Shown: positions 25,230 through 35,571, counted from the first letter of the stretch. The stretch is 39,902 nt of DNA from Robertmurraya massiliosenegalensis JC6 (GCF_000311725.1 NZ_HE978512.1:1-39902), one strand, 5' to 3'. Notes: generated from the letters alone by a model not told the origin. Program-made: numbers and translations.

Positions 25230-26123
25230 ATGATGATAAAAAAATGGTCTCATTTTACACTCATTTTTACTATTGTCACAATGCTAACAGGATGCGAACC
25301 TTTATTAGTTTTAGACCCTAAAGGACCTCAAGCTGAAAGGCAAGCTCGTGATATTCTGTTATCAATTGGAATTATGTCAGTTGTCGTTATAGTTGTGTTT
25401 GCCATATTGATTTATATCCTAGTAAAATATCGAGATTCGAAACAAAATGATGATTATGAACCTCCTCACATTGAAGGTAATCCTTGGGTAGAGGTTATCT
25501 GTGTTGGGATTCCAGTCTTGATCGTTGCCTACTTGTCATTTGTATCTGTTCAAAGTAACTATATTGTTGAATCGGTACCACAAGGAACCGAAAACCAAGA
25601 ACCATTAGTTATTTATGCTTCCTCCTCTGATTGGAAATGGCACTTTAGTTACCCGGAAGAAGGGATTGAAACAGTTAACTACGTGAATATCCCTACTAAC
25701 CGACCACTTGAATTTAGACTTTACTCATACGGGCCAATTACAAGTTTTTGGATACCACAGCTTGGTGGACAAAAATATGCAATGTCTGACATGCTCACCA
25801 CTTTACATCTAGCTGCAGATGAAACAGGTGAATTTATGGGACGTAATGCAAACTTCAGTGGGAAAGGATTTGCAGAAAATACCTTTCAAGTTGAGGCAAT
25901 GTCCCAAAATGATTTTAGTAAATGGATAGAGGAAGTTAAAGAGAGAGCTAATCCTCTAACTGAGGAAAAGTTTCGTGAGCTATTAAAACCAGGTCATGTT
26001 GGCCGTTCGACATACGTTGGGACTCATTTAGAGTTTATGCCTCCTCCAGGTAAACATAGTGACCATTATAAAAAGTCAGTTGATTCCGACCAAGATTCAC
26101 ATCAAGACCATAGTAATCATTAA
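25230..26123 (+). CDS. qoxA: Quinol oxidase aa3 subunit II (lipoprotein)
   Basis: A 297-residue subunit II of the menaquinol oxidase. A signal peptide with lipobox LTGC (Cys about 22) is followed by two transmembrane helices (about 45-65 and 85-105) and a periplasm-side cupredoxin domain (SSDWKWHFSYPEEGI; FWIPQLGGQKYAM). The CuA cysteine pair and histidines of cytochrome c oxidases are absent, as expected for a quinol oxidase. A His/Asp-rich tail (HQDHSNH) closes the protein. An AAAGGAG site precedes ATGATG. It is the first gene of qoxABCD and is preceded by a promoter flanked by two Rex/Fnr-type sites. Confidence 0.93.
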   Translation: MMIKKWSHFTLIFTIVTMLTGCEPLLVLDPKGPQAERQARDILLSIGIMSVVVIVVFAILIYILVKYRDSKQNDDYEPPHIEGNPWVEVICVGIPVLIVAYLSFVSVQSNYIVESVPQGTENQEPLVIYASSSDWKWHFSYPEEGIETVNYVNIPTNRPLEFRLYSYGPITSFWIPQLGGQKYAMSDMLTTLHLAADETGEFMGRNANFSGKGFAENTFQVEAMSQNDFSKWIEEVKERANPLTEEKFRELLKPGHVGRSTYVGTHLEFMPPPGKHSDHYKKSVDSDQDSHQDHSNH

Positions 26124-26175
26124 GTTTGAGAATTACATGTAAACATTATATTTACCGAAAGGAGTTTTTAATCGG

Positions 26176-28125
26176 ATGAAATTTTTCGAACGCTTTGCTA
26201 TACCTCATCCTAGTCCCGCAATCTATGCATCGATGATTGCTATCGGACTAACTGTTATAGCTATTATCTTTGGATTAACATATACCAAGAAATGGGGCTA
26301 TTTATGGCGTGAATGGTTAACCACCGTTGACCATAAGCGAATTGGAATCATGTACCTAATTTCAGCATTACTGATGCTTTTTCGTGGTGGAGTAGATGCT
26401 ATCATGATGAGAGCACAACTTGCTGTCCCTGATAATACTTTGCTAGATTCGCAACATTATAATGAGGTGTTTACCACTCATGGTGTAGTCATGCTCATGT
26501 TTATGGCAATGCCGTTTATATTTGCCTTTATGAACTACCTTGTTCCACTACAAATTGGAGCTCGAGATGTAGCATTTCCAAGATTAAATGCAATAAGTTT
26601 CTGGCTTTTCTTTATGGGCGCAATGTTATTTAATATTTCTTTTATAATCGGCGGTTCCCCCGATGCAGGATGGACTTCATACTTTCCACTTGCTGGTAAC
26701 GAATTTAGTAAATCAGTTGGAACGAACTATTATATGATATCTTTACAAATTTCTGGGCTTGGTTCATTAATGACAGGGATTAACATGATAACGACAATTT
26801 TTAAAATGAGAGCCCTTGGTATGACTTTAATGAAAATGCCGATGTTTACATGGTCCACATTAGTGGCAAATGTCATTATTGTTGCAGTGTTTCCAGTTTT
26901 AACTGTTGCACTTGCAATGGGAACAATGGATCGACTTTTTGGCACAAACTTTTTTACTACAGTAAATGGTGGTATGGATATGTTATGGGCTAACCTCTTC
27001 TGGGTCTGGGGACACCCTGAAGTCTATATTTTAATTTTGCCCGCTTTCGGATTATATAGTGAAATTATTTCAACATTCTCAAGCCGGAATTTATATGGAT
27101 ATACGTCAATGGTAGTTTCCATGGTAAGCATCTCACTTCTTTCATGCTTGGTTTGGGCTCACCACTTTTTTACAATGGGACAAGGGGCAGCATCAAACAG
27201 CTTCTTTTCCATAACCACAATGGCAATTGCTGTGCCAACAGGAGTAAAAATTTTTAACTGGTTGTTCACAATGTGGAAAGGCCGTATTCGTTTTAATGTT
27301 CCAATGTTATATTCAATTGGCTTTATACCATTGTTCACCATAGGTGGAGTAACTGGAGTTATGCTTGCGATGTCGGCTGCTGATTACCAATATCATAATA
27401 CGATGTTCCTAGTAGCTCACTTCCATAATACGATTATACCGGGTGTTGTTTTTGCAATGTTAGCTGGACTCACCTATTATTGGCCAAAAATGTTTGGGTT
27501 TATGTTAAATGAAAAAATTGGAAAATGGGCATTCTGGTTCCTTTCCATTGGTTTTGTCTTGGCATTCTTCCCGATGTACCTTTCTGGGTTAGATGGACAG
27601 GCACGTCGTATGTACACTTACTCAGAAAGTACAGGATTTGGAACAATGAATATGATTTCATTTGTCGGAGCAGGATTAATGGCATTGAGCTTTGCTTTAA
27701 TTGTATACAATATTTACTATAGTGTTCGATACTCTCCAAGAAATATTAGTAGTGATCCATGGAATGCTCGGTCACTAGAATGGGCAACCCACACACCAGT
27801 ACCAGAATATAATTTCGCCTTGGCACCACATGTAAATTCCGATCAAGCTTTTTGGGATTTTAAAAAGAATGGGCATGCGTTATTTGAAGGTAGCGTAGAG
27901 AAAATTCATTTACCCAATAATAGTGGTTTACCATTCGTCATGAGTACAATTTTCTTTGTTTGGGGCTTTGCATTTGTCTTTGCTATTTGGCCTCTTGTTA
28001 TATTGTCAACAATCGGCATTTTTGCCTGCATGACATACCGCTCATTCGAAAAAGACCATGGGCGTTATATTTCGGTATCTGAAATTAAAGATACAGAAAA
28101 GAAATTAGGAGGTATGAAATTATGA
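26176..28125 (+). CDS. qoxB: Quinol oxidase aa3 subunit I
   Basis: A 649-residue heme-copper oxidase subunit I with about 14 membrane helices. Metal ligands are visible: His in FTTHGVVMLM (low-spin heme), WGHPEVYI (the His-Tyr CuB motif), HHFFTMG (CuB) and HFHNTIIPG (the two heme ligands). Length and order match QoxB/CyoB. It reduces oxygen to water and pumps protons using menaquinol. AAAGGAG precedes the ATG. It overlaps qoxC by 4 bases. Confidence 0.95.
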   Translation: MKFFERFAIPHPSPAIYASMIAIGLTVIAIIFGLTYTKKWGYLWREWLTTVDHKRIGIMYLISALLMLFRGGVDAIMMRAQLAVPDNTLLDSQHYNEVFTTHGVVMLMFMAMPFIFAFMNYLVPLQIGARDVAFPRLNAISFWLFFMGAMLFNISFIIGGSPDAGWTSYFPLAGNEFSKSVGTNYYMISLQISGLGSLMTGINMITTIFKMRALGMTLMKMPMFTWSTLVANVIIVAVFPVLTVALAMGTMDRLFGTNFFTTVNGGMDMLWANLFWVWGHPEVYILILPAFGLYSEIISTFSSRNLYGYTSMVVSMVSISLLSCLVWAHHFFTMGQGAASNSFFSITTMAIAVPTGVKIFNWLFTMWKGRIRFNVPMLYSIGFIPLFTIGGVTGVMLAMSAADYQYHNTMFLVAHFHNTIIPGVVFAMLAGLTYYWPKMFGFMLNEKIGKWAFWFLSIGFVLAFFPMYLSGLDGQARRMYTYSESTGFGTMNMISFVGAGLMALSFALIVYNIYYSVRYSPRNISSDPWNARSLEWATHTPVPEYNFALAPHVNSDQAFWDFKKNGHALFEGSVEKIHLPNNSGLPFVMSTIFFVWGFAFVFAIWPLVILSTIGIFACMTYRSFEKDHGRYISVSEIKDTEKKLGGMKL

Positions 28126-28718
28126 ACCTAGAAAGCTCTCAACCTCTTGAATATAGTACGAACCAAAATCAATATAATATATTTGGCTTCTGGATTTTCC
28201 TTGGAGCTGAAATCATGCTATTTGCAACATTATTTACGTCCTATTTTACTTTAGAGCATCGGACTGGTACTGGTCCTACAGGCGCAGAAATTTTTGATAT
28301 CACCCCGGTATTGATTGAGACATTTATACTATTAACTAGTAGTTTCACTATTGGTCTAGCTGTTCACGCCATGCGCCTTGGTAGACAAAAGGCAATGTTA
28401 GCTTTCTTCGGGATTACGTTGCTTCTTGGTTCAGCCTTCTTAGGTGTTGAAATCTACGAATTCGTTCACTATGTTCATATAGGTGCAGGTTTGCAGACAA
28501 GTGCCTTTACAGCAATATTATTGACTACATTAGGAACCCACGGTGCGCACGTTACATTCGGTTTAGTTTGGGGAATAATTATTATCCTTCAAATAAAAAA
28601 TAGTGGGTTAACTGCAGAAAACGCTGGTAAAACATTTATTTTTTCATTGTATTGGCATTTCTTAGATGTTGTTTGGATCTTCATTTTTAGCTTCATCTAT
28701 TTGAAAGGATTGATGTAA
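28122..28718 (+). CDS. qoxC: Quinol oxidase aa3 subunit III
   Basis: A 198-residue subunit III with five membrane helices. IFGFWIFLGAEIMLFATLF opens the first, and WHFLDVVWIFIFSFIYL is the family's C-terminal signature. It overlaps the qoxB stop (ATGA) and is followed one base later by qoxD, so translation is coupled. Confidence 0.93.
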   Translation: MNLESSQPLEYSTNQNQYNIFGFWIFLGAEIMLFATLFTSYFTLEHRTGTGPTGAEIFDITPVLIETFILLTSSFTIGLAVHAMRLGRQKAMLAFFGITLLLGSAFLGVEIYEFVHYVHIGAGLQTSAFTAILLTTLGTHGAHVTFGLVWGIIIILQIKNSGLTAENAGKTFIFSLYWHFLDVVWIFIFSFIYLKGLM

Positions 28719-28719
28719 A

Positions 28720-29001
28720 ATGAATGAATTATTTCCGCGTAAGCAAGTATTGGGCTTTGTTTTTTCATTAGTTCTTACTTTTGTTGCTCTTACTGTGTAT
28801 CTTTTTAATCTATCATTTGCTGTTGGTATCACAATTTTGATTATCACAGCACTTGTTCAGGCCACCCTTCAGTTAGTTGTCTTTATGCATGCAGGTGAAA
28901 CGGAGGATAAAGTTGCCATTTATACCAACGTTTATTTCATGGTGTTAATTGCGCTCATTACTATTTTTGGTACATTGTTTATATTCCTTTGGGATATGTA
29001 A
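28720..29001 (+). CDS. qoxD: Quinol oxidase aa3 subunit IV
   Basis: A 93-residue, three-helix subunit IV (CyoD/QoxD family). The markers QVLGFVFSLVLTFVAL and QATLQLVVFMHAGE are present. It is slightly short but complete. It is the last gene of the operon. No strong terminator follows before the IS3 relic at 29190. Confidence 0.9.
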   Translation: MNELFPRKQVLGFVFSLVLTFVALTVYLFNLSFAVGITILIITALVQATLQLVVFMHAGETEDKVAIYTNVYFMVLIALITIFGTLFIFLWDM

Positions 29002-29189
29002 ATAGATTTATAAATACCTAAATTTAATAGAATTCTATATACTAATTACAGACAATACAGTTCCATCACTGCTATATTATTACCAGTAGTTAAGATGGAA
29101 AATAACACTTGTTAGCAATACGTTGACCAATAAGAAAAATTAAACACTTTTAAATATAAAAAATCCTAATCACTCCGTGTTTTTATCAA

Positions 29190-29677
29190 TGAACTGCCCC
29201 GTAAATGTTAGACACCATTCTAGCGTTTACGGGGTTTTTTATGGCCAAAATTACAGCTAGAGAAAGAATACAAATTGTTTTACTTATGTACATGAGAACG
29301 AGTCTATCAAGGCGATTGCGCAGGAAGCAAAAGTATCCCTTAGTATTGTAAGTGGATGGATTCGACTTTACAAACAACAAGGTATAGAAGCTTTTCAAAA
29401 AAAATATAAAAGCTACTCTTTACAGTTTAAAATTGATGTACTGAATTATATGAATGAAACGGGTACATCATCTTACGATGCTGCTACTATATTCAACATT
29501 TCATCTCCTAGACTTATACGATATTGGAGAAGTAAATTTGAATAAGTTGGAATTGATGCCCTAATACAAAAAAAGGAGCGTCCACCAGTGAAAAAGAAAG
29601 CAAAGAAAATCGATTTAAAAAGACAAGTACCTGCAGAAGGGTCAGTGGAAGCACTACAAGAGAAATCTACCAATTAG
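29190..29677 (+). mobile_element. IS3-family (IS150-like) left-end relic with broken orfA
   Basis: TGAACTGCCCCGTAAATG at 29190 followed by TTAGACA is the typical left end of an IS150-group element; CCCCGTAAA/TTTACGGGG forms its internal hairpin. From ATG 29241 an orfA-type helix-turn-helix protein can be read only with one frame change near 29290 (then ESIKAIAQEAKVSLSIVSGW...). A stop at 29544 lies inside the conserved KFE-VGIDAL stretch. It ends at SVEALQEKSTN, and orfB and the right end are missing. It is inactive. Confidence 0.8.
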
Positions 29678-29922
29678 AACTTTCCATATACCCAGCCTGA
29701 ACAGCTATTGCTGGAGACAGGTGATTTAATGTTTTCTAATCATATAATTCATTACACTAACCAGTTACGGTCTGGCTTACCTTCTCTTCCATTGAGTCTA
29801 TATACGCAAATCTCATCATTGTAAACTATTATTCCAAAACAATTCCACTAAATCCATCTCCAATAATCCCCATATCATTCACGTCTAGTAGAAATTTTGA
29901 TTGATTTTAACTCATCTTTGAC

Positions 29923-31884
29923 TCACACTTCCAACAATTCTCTAGTTTCAACTTCAACACTAAATCCTATACTTTTTAACTTTTCCACCAAGTCCTTAGA
30001 AAAATCTTCAACCTTGGACTTTTCAATAAAAATAGTTAAATTGCTTCTTGCTCTTGAACACCCTACATAAAAAAGCTTATAAGCAGAAAGAACTCCATAT
30101 ACAGAACTTTCTTTAAAACATTTTTTAATATTTGTAACATTAGGTTTTAGAAGGTATTTATTATAAGAGTCTTCACACAGGTCTTTAAATATAAAATTCC
30201 CCTCAAAGTGATTGCATAATTGTTCTACCCTTGTTTTTAAGTAAGTTGCATATGTATCGTAACTTTCTTTATTTAAATCAGATATTTTGCATCCCAAATG
30301 ATTAGTTGTATCTCTGATCCATTGAATATAATTATAATAGAAAGTTTCTAGGGTATCTAAAGATAGTTCCTTGATAGTCCATAGCTTCAAAAACTTATAC
30401 AAATGAACTACTGGTGTTCTATAAGAGTCTTCTGCAATAAAGAATACAGTTTTATGACTTTCCCCTTTTACACCATGCTGTGTTGAGACTGTTGGATCTT
30501 TCAAATAATTTGATAGTGCTTTGAATTCACTTAGTTTTACTGCTAAAACTTCCATATATTCATTGTCTATGTTATCTATGTAGCTATTTTTAAAGATATC
30601 TAATTCCTTCAATAAATTTACAAATTCATTAATTGAGATTTCTTTTTGATAAGCGTCATATATCTTACTTAATAGTTTGCACAAATTAACTCTATCTTGG
30701 TGGCTCGTAATTGTGCCAATACTCTTATTAAATAAGTTGCGATTTGCTTTTATAAATTGAATTATACTTCCAAGATTAAATCTTTCGTAATGATCTAACA
30801 CTTCACCTACTACAAAAAGCAGCTTCAAAAGGGGATCTGAATTTTCATTAGTATTATCAGATAAGACATCAGTAGCACTAAGTTGTTTTATATATGAATA
30901 TCTATCCAACTTATTAAATTGCTTATATAATTCACCTGCACCAATCGAATCGAATCTTTGTTGGTTTAATAAAAATAACAATAAAGCATCCGGATAGTTT
31001 GAACACTCGCTCTTAAGCCTTTCTTTAATGTCACTGCACATTATTACTCTTGGTGGATGGTCTGGTTTTAGTTCACGGTTTCTGTCAGAGGGGTCTTGTT
31101 TGAATTCTTGATTATTATATATATTGTTTAACACAGAAATGATATCTGGTATTGACCGGTGGTTGGTTTCTAATTTTATTGTAGTATTTAGAGTTTTTAA
31201 TTCTTCTTCAAACGACCCATCATAGTTCTTATATATTTGTTGCATTTTATCACCAAGAAAATAGAGGTTTGAATTAGTATTTAGGCATGCATCATAAAAC
31301 ATTCTTAATACACTAGAAGCTGAGTCTTGGTACTCATCGATGAAAATTAATTGATATTTTTGTGTTAGTCTCAACTTAATCTTTGGAAACTTTTCAAACA
31401 CTTTTTCTGCGAATATTAGCAAACTATCGTGGGATATCCCCCCATTATAAAGGTGATTGGCAGAAGACTCGTTATAATAAATGGCGCCTATATTAGCCTT
31501 GATAACTTCTATTGATAACCCCCCGTATTTATCAATATATTTTTGATTTCTGATAGATATATACTCTTGCCCGTTGTTATTCTCTATATTTTCTCTGATT
31601 AAATCTCCAAATATTTCAAAATATAAATCCTTCATTTCATTTTTACAAAAGTAAAATCTCAAAAATTTGTAAAGAAATGAATGAATTGTACTGATGTCAA
31701 TCCGTTCTTCATTTAAGCCTTTTTTTAGCTCTTCTGCTGCTCTTTTTGTATAGGTTATACAAAGTACATTGTCTTCAGGATGTTTTGTCGTATGGTTTAC
31801 AATCATTGATTTTATTTTTGTTGTTTTGCCACTACCTGCTGGGGCATTAACTAGAAAGATGTTTTCTACTATTTTTGCAGCCAA
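29923..31884 (-). CDS. UvrD/Rep-type SF1 helicase, GajB-like
   Basis: A 653-residue superfamily 1A helicase with all main motifs: Walker A APAGSGKTT (14-22), Ia ITYTKRAAEEL, II IFIDEYQDSAS (about 185), III YFLGDKMQQIY, IV LETNHRS, V STQHGVKGES and VI FYVGCSRARSNL (about 610). It follows an OLD-family nuclease and overlaps it by 16 bases. That gene pair and order is the signature of Gabija anti-phage defence, where GajB is the helicase-like partner of GajA. It is longer than the characterised GajB (about 494 residues), so a Gabija-related subtype or another OLD-plus-UvrD system is possible. Confidence 0.82.
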   Translation of the reverse strand: MAAKIVENIFLVNAPAGSGKTTKIKSMIVNHTTKHPEDNVLCITYTKRAAEELKKGLNEERIDISTIHSFLYKFLRFYFCKNEMKDLYFEIFGDLIRENIENNNGQEYISIRNQKYIDKYGGLSIEVIKANIGAIYYNESSANHLYNGGISHDSLLIFAEKVFEKFPKIKLRLTQKYQLIFIDEYQDSASSVLRMFYDACLNTNSNLYFLGDKMQQIYKNYDGSFEEELKTLNTTIKLETNHRSIPDIISVLNNIYNNQEFKQDPSDRNRELKPDHPPRVIMCSDIKERLKSECSNYPDALLLFLLNQQRFDSIGAGELYKQFNKLDRYSYIKQLSATDVLSDNTNENSDPLLKLLFVVGEVLDHYERFNLGSIIQFIKANRNLFNKSIGTITSHQDRVNLCKLLSKIYDAYQKEISINEFVNLLKELDIFKNSYIDNIDNEYMEVLAVKLSEFKALSNYLKDPTVSTQHGVKGESHKTVFFIAEDSYRTPVVHLYKFLKLWTIKELSLDTLETFYYNYIQWIRDTTNHLGCKISDLNKESYDTYATYLKTRVEQLCNHFEGNFIFKDLCEDSYNKYLLKPNVTNIKKCFKESSVYGVLSAYKLFYVGCSRARSNLTIFIEKSKVEDFSKDLVEKLKSIGFSVEVETRELLEV

Positions 31885-33974
31885 TCTAATCCCTCCTTAA
31901 TATAATTTGGTAGCATCTTTTCTATCAGACCATTTAGAATAACAGAATACATAAAATCAGTCTTTCTATTTTCTGTATGTCTAACAATATCTCTAATACT
32001 ATATTTTTCATCTATTGCTGAACCATCTTCCTTGGAATTTACAGAATTTGGAACAGTATATTTTAATTCATCTATATCTCTATTTTGGATCCAAAAATTT
32101 CTATCTTTTTTTTCTAGCACATCAAGTTTGTAAAACTTTGACAGCATAGCTTCTTCTAATGTCCGAGCATACTGCTCAACTTCCCCTTGATAACTAACAA
32201 GAGCAAGCCCCCCGAACAATTTATTCTCACCTTTTTCTTTCCATTTATATAAATCAAGTACTGTTGGAGATTTTATTCCTGTTGCCTGATTATAAAAGCT
32301 GTTAATTGTTGCATTTGTTGTTTCAGACTCTATTACAGCTCCTGCAGTTACTGCAGTTTTTTTGTAATCTAAATCAGTTAATATAAGAGTTTTAATTTGC
32401 AGAAAATTAATTACCTTACTATATTTATGTGCGTATGCACCACCCACCTGTACATATGCTATGTACTTCTGATTGAGCTCTTCATATGTATCTAAAGTTA
32501 ATATCTTTCTAATAAGTAATCGTTCTGTATCACCTTCATAAAGAATAACTCTATCTGCAAAAACAATTTCAGAAAATCCGATTTCATAAAACCAATCATA
32601 AAATGTATCTAAAGTTGGATCACCACTCAAGCTTTTTTTAAATGTTGAAAAGTCATAAATTTTACTTTCCAAATTGTCCAAGGATCGTGAAACTCTAAGA
32701 TTTTTCATTTCTGTTAGACGTACGATTTCCCCAGAATGAGTAGTTATTAAACCCTGTATTTTCTTTTGAAGATAGTAATCTTTTAAGTATTTTCCGAAAA
32801 TTCTTTGCATTTGAGGATGCATATGTGATTCCGGCTCCTCAATAATAAAAAGGTTCACTAGTAATGGATTTATTTTTCTTTTATATGTTTCAAGCTGTAA
32901 AAGAATATAAATCATATTGCTATAACCTAACCCCTGAGAAGCCTCATTGAGAAAATAACCTTCGTACTGGTATTTAGTATTAGTTATTTGATTAAGCAGA
33001 GAGGTTATTGTTTCCTCATTAATATCTACATCAAGAACCAAACTTCCCGTATTTCCTCCACTTGCTTTAGCAATAGTTTTGATTGCATTGCTAAGACCTA
33101 TAACAGAAGCATCTCTAACCTCATCAATAATTTTCGCATCTTGAATAGGACTGAGTATTTGATCTGGCAAGTCCTCTAGAAGAGCACTTAATTTTTCATT
33201 ATGAGTTGCTAGTTGAACCATATTTTTACTTAAACTTTTAAAGTTTCCGTTATTCTGATCATCAAGCGGTCTACCTGCATTTATATATTTATAATTAAAA
33301 AGCCTTCTAAAAGCTTGTACTTCCATCTCTACTCTTTCTCTATACTTGCTATCGCTAAAGTAACACCTTTCAACAATACTTGCTTCATAAACAGACAATA
33401 TTACCTCTTTAAACTGCTTAACCTTTGAAGTTGGATCATCTAAAATTTGAATTTTTTTATATCTTGCAAATAATCTTTTGAAATTATCTTCTAATGCTTG
33501 TCCAAAAGATAATCTAGTTGGCTGAAATGAATATTCAAAATAGAAGCTTCTATTATCAGGATTCAAATCCATAATAAAATCCGCAAATTTTCTAATATCC
33601 TCATTTTCACTATAATCTATTCTAAATCGTACAGATGTCGAAGGAATTATTAGATTACTGAATTGACTAGACGATTCAGTACCAAATAACTCCGTTACAA
33701 TTGATTCTACTGTTGATAATTGGTCCTCTCCTTTATTAAAGCAGTATATAAAGATGTCATACACTTTATCAACCCACTGATTTGACAGTTTTACTGGAAT
33801 GTCGGATATATAAAAAGGTGTTTTACCGTTTTGCATTATAGAACCTATTAAATTTATCATAGACGTCTTCCCACTATTATTAGCACCAGCTAGTAAAGTA
33901 ACGTCATCAACCATTGAGAATGATTCATTTTTAAACTTTCTATAATTTTGTATGGTTATTTTTTTTAAAAGCAC
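31869..33974 (-). CDS. OLD-family ATPase/TOPRIM nuclease, GajA-like
   Basis: A 701-residue protein with an N-terminal ABC-type ATPase and a C-terminal TOPRIM nuclease. Walker A is GANNSGKTS (30-38). ASQGLGYSN resembles the ABC signature, and FIIEEPESHMHPQMQ is Walker B followed by the D-loop. GLITTHSGEIV carries the switch histidine. TOPRIM residues are Glu in LYEGDTERLL (about 477) and the DLD in ILTDLDYKK (about 538). This is the architecture of GajA and class 2 OLD nucleases. The start is GTG with AAGGGG upstream. An IS21-family element lies only 16 bases before the start codon, next to the ribosome binding site, and has probably replaced the native promoter region. Confidence 0.85.
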   Translation of the reverse strand: MLLKKITIQNYRKFKNESFSMVDDVTLLAGANNSGKTSMINLIGSIMQNGKTPFYISDIPVKLSNQWVDKVYDIFIYCFNKGEDQLSTVESIVTELFGTESSSQFSNLIIPSTSVRFRIDYSENEDIRKFADFIMDLNPDNRSFYFEYSFQPTRLSFGQALEDNFKRLFARYKKIQILDDPTSKVKQFKEVILSVYEASIVERCYFSDSKYRERVEMEVQAFRRLFNYKYINAGRPLDDQNNGNFKSLSKNMVQLATHNEKLSALLEDLPDQILSPIQDAKIIDEVRDASVIGLSNAIKTIAKASGGNTGSLVLDVDINEETITSLLNQITNTKYQYEGYFLNEASQGLGYSNMIYILLQLETYKRKINPLLVNLFIIEEPESHMHPQMQRIFGKYLKDYYLQKKIQGLITTHSGEIVRLTEMKNLRVSRSLDNLESKIYDFSTFKKSLSGDPTLDTFYDWFYEIGFSEIVFADRVILYEGDTERLLIRKILTLDTYEELNQKYIAYVQVGGAYAHKYSKVINFLQIKTLILTDLDYKKTAVTAGAVIESETTNATINSFYNQATGIKSPTVLDLYKWKEKGENKLFGGLALVSYQGEVEQYARTLEEAMLSKFYKLDVLEKKDRNFWIQNRDIDELKYTVPNSVNSKEDGSAIDEKYSIRDIVRHTENRKTDFMYSVILNGLIEKMLPNYIKEGLDWLQK

Positions 33975-34146
33975 TACAACATCCCCTTACTGTTTATTGC
34001 AAAATAGAAGTGCAGAGCTTTGCAAGAGAAAACTGCAGAGTCCTGCACTATTTTTATAGGCAAATAGAAAAAAAGACTTGCCAGTCACCCCAAGTCCCTC
34101 TACTGTAATTGGTGTCGAATCAACTTAGAGTGGAGGATCAGAAAGG

Positions 34147-35571
34147 ATGCTAGCAATGTCTGAAATTAATTGTATCAAACACTTAAGAAACAACAAAGGG
34201 TTATCTATTACCAAAATTCAACAAACATTAAAAATTAATTGGAGAACGGCTAAGAAGTATGCAGATAAAGACCAAATACCTACAACAAAGGTCTCTCCTA
34301 AAAAAGGGATGATGTATGAAGAAAATTGGGGAGAGATTGTATCAGATTGGCTATTTGAAGACTCTAAATTAAAAAGAAAAGAAAGAAGAACCAAGAAGAA
34401 AATGTTTGAAGAGCTGCAGGAACTAAGATTCAAAGGGTCCTATCGGACTCTATGTTATTTCATTGAAGATTGGAACAATACACACAGCCATGAAAAAGAT
34501 AAAGGATACGAACGCTTAGAGCACCCGCCAGGGGAAGCACAAGTAGACTTCGGAGTAATGGGAGCAGTTCAAGATGGAGAGTTGGTAGATGTACGAGCTC
34601 TAGTTATGTCCTATCCACATAGTAATGCTGGATTTGCGGTGCCTCTTCCGTCTGAAAATCAAGAGTGCTTCCTTCATGGACTTCAGTTGTTGTTCAAACA
34701 GGCTGGCGGCGTCCCAATGAAACTGAGAATTGATAATTTAACTCCCGCAGTAAAAAAAATACGGACAAAAACAGAAGAGGTTCAACTTACTGATGAGTTC
34801 TTGGCATTTCAAAACCATTATGGCTTTGAGGTCCAAGTATGTAATCCTAGAAGTGGACATGAAAAAGGAAACGTTGAAAACAAGGTTGGTTACATTCGGT
34901 ATAATTTCTTTAATAAAGCTCCCGTTATGACTAGTTTTGAGGATCTAACAGTTCAGTTGGAGAAGCAATTAATAGAAGATCGAAATCGCCTACATTATGA
35001 AAAGAACGTGTTAATAAACGAGCTTTGGCAGAATGAAAAAAAGTACTTACTTCAGTTACCAAATATAGAATACCCAGTGTTTAAAGAAGAGACCGGTAAA
35101 GTAAATAAATACAATGAAATAAAAATAGATCAAGTGCTTGTCCATGTTCCAAAAGCGTCGAATTATAGTTTGCTTTACGTTCAATTAACATGGAACACAG
35201 TCAAGGTTGTCTCACCTGACGGTGAGATTTTATTAGATGATTATCGACCATATATGAAAAAACGAAAGGCTCTTCCTTGGATGTCCATCTTAAAGACATG
35301 GATTCATAAGCCTCGTGCAGTCTCGTATTCTCGGTACAAAGATTATTTACCCGGTAGGGTTAAAGATTACTTACTTGTAGATCACTTGGCTATTAGAAGA
35401 GAGCGTTTAAAGGCAGTAGCTGGTTTACTCATTACGTATGATATGAAACGCATAAACGAGGAGTTTTATGAACTTATCGCTGAAGAAAAATTGGGAAAAG
35501 AAGAAAATCCCTACGAGATTAATTGGGAAGAATATGATTCCTTGACCTCAAAGAAGGAGATTAAGCTATGA
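34147..35571 (+). CDS. istA: IS21 transposase
   Basis: A 474-residue IstA. The N-terminal helix-turn-helix (GLSITKIQQTLKINWRTAKKY) is followed by an rve-type core: Asp in EAQVDFGVMG (about 138), Asp in LRIDNLTPAV (about 195) and Glu in GHEKGNVENKVGY (about 240). It carries out strand cleavage and transfer. It overlaps istB by 4 bases. It appears full length. Confidence 0.95.
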   Translation: MLAMSEINCIKHLRNNKGLSITKIQQTLKINWRTAKKYADKDQIPTTKVSPKKGMMYEENWGEIVSDWLFEDSKLKRKERRTKKKMFEELQELRFKGSYRTLCYFIEDWNNTHSHEKDKGYERLEHPPGEAQVDFGVMGAVQDGELVDVRALVMSYPHSNAGFAVPLPSENQECFLHGLQLLFKQAGGVPMKLRIDNLTPAVKKIRTKTEEVQLTDEFLAFQNHYGFEVQVCNPRSGHEKGNVENKVGYIRYNFFNKAPVMTSFEDLTVQLEKQLIEDRNRLHYEKNVLINELWQNEKKYLLQLPNIEYPVFKEETGKVNKYNEIKIDQVLVHVPKASNYSLLYVQLTWNTVKVVSPDGEILLDDYRPYMKKRKALPWMSILKTWIHKPRAVSYSRYKDYLPGRVKDYLLVDHLAIRRERLKAVAGLLITYDMKRINEEFYELIAEEKLGKEENPYEINWEEYDSLTSKKEIKL

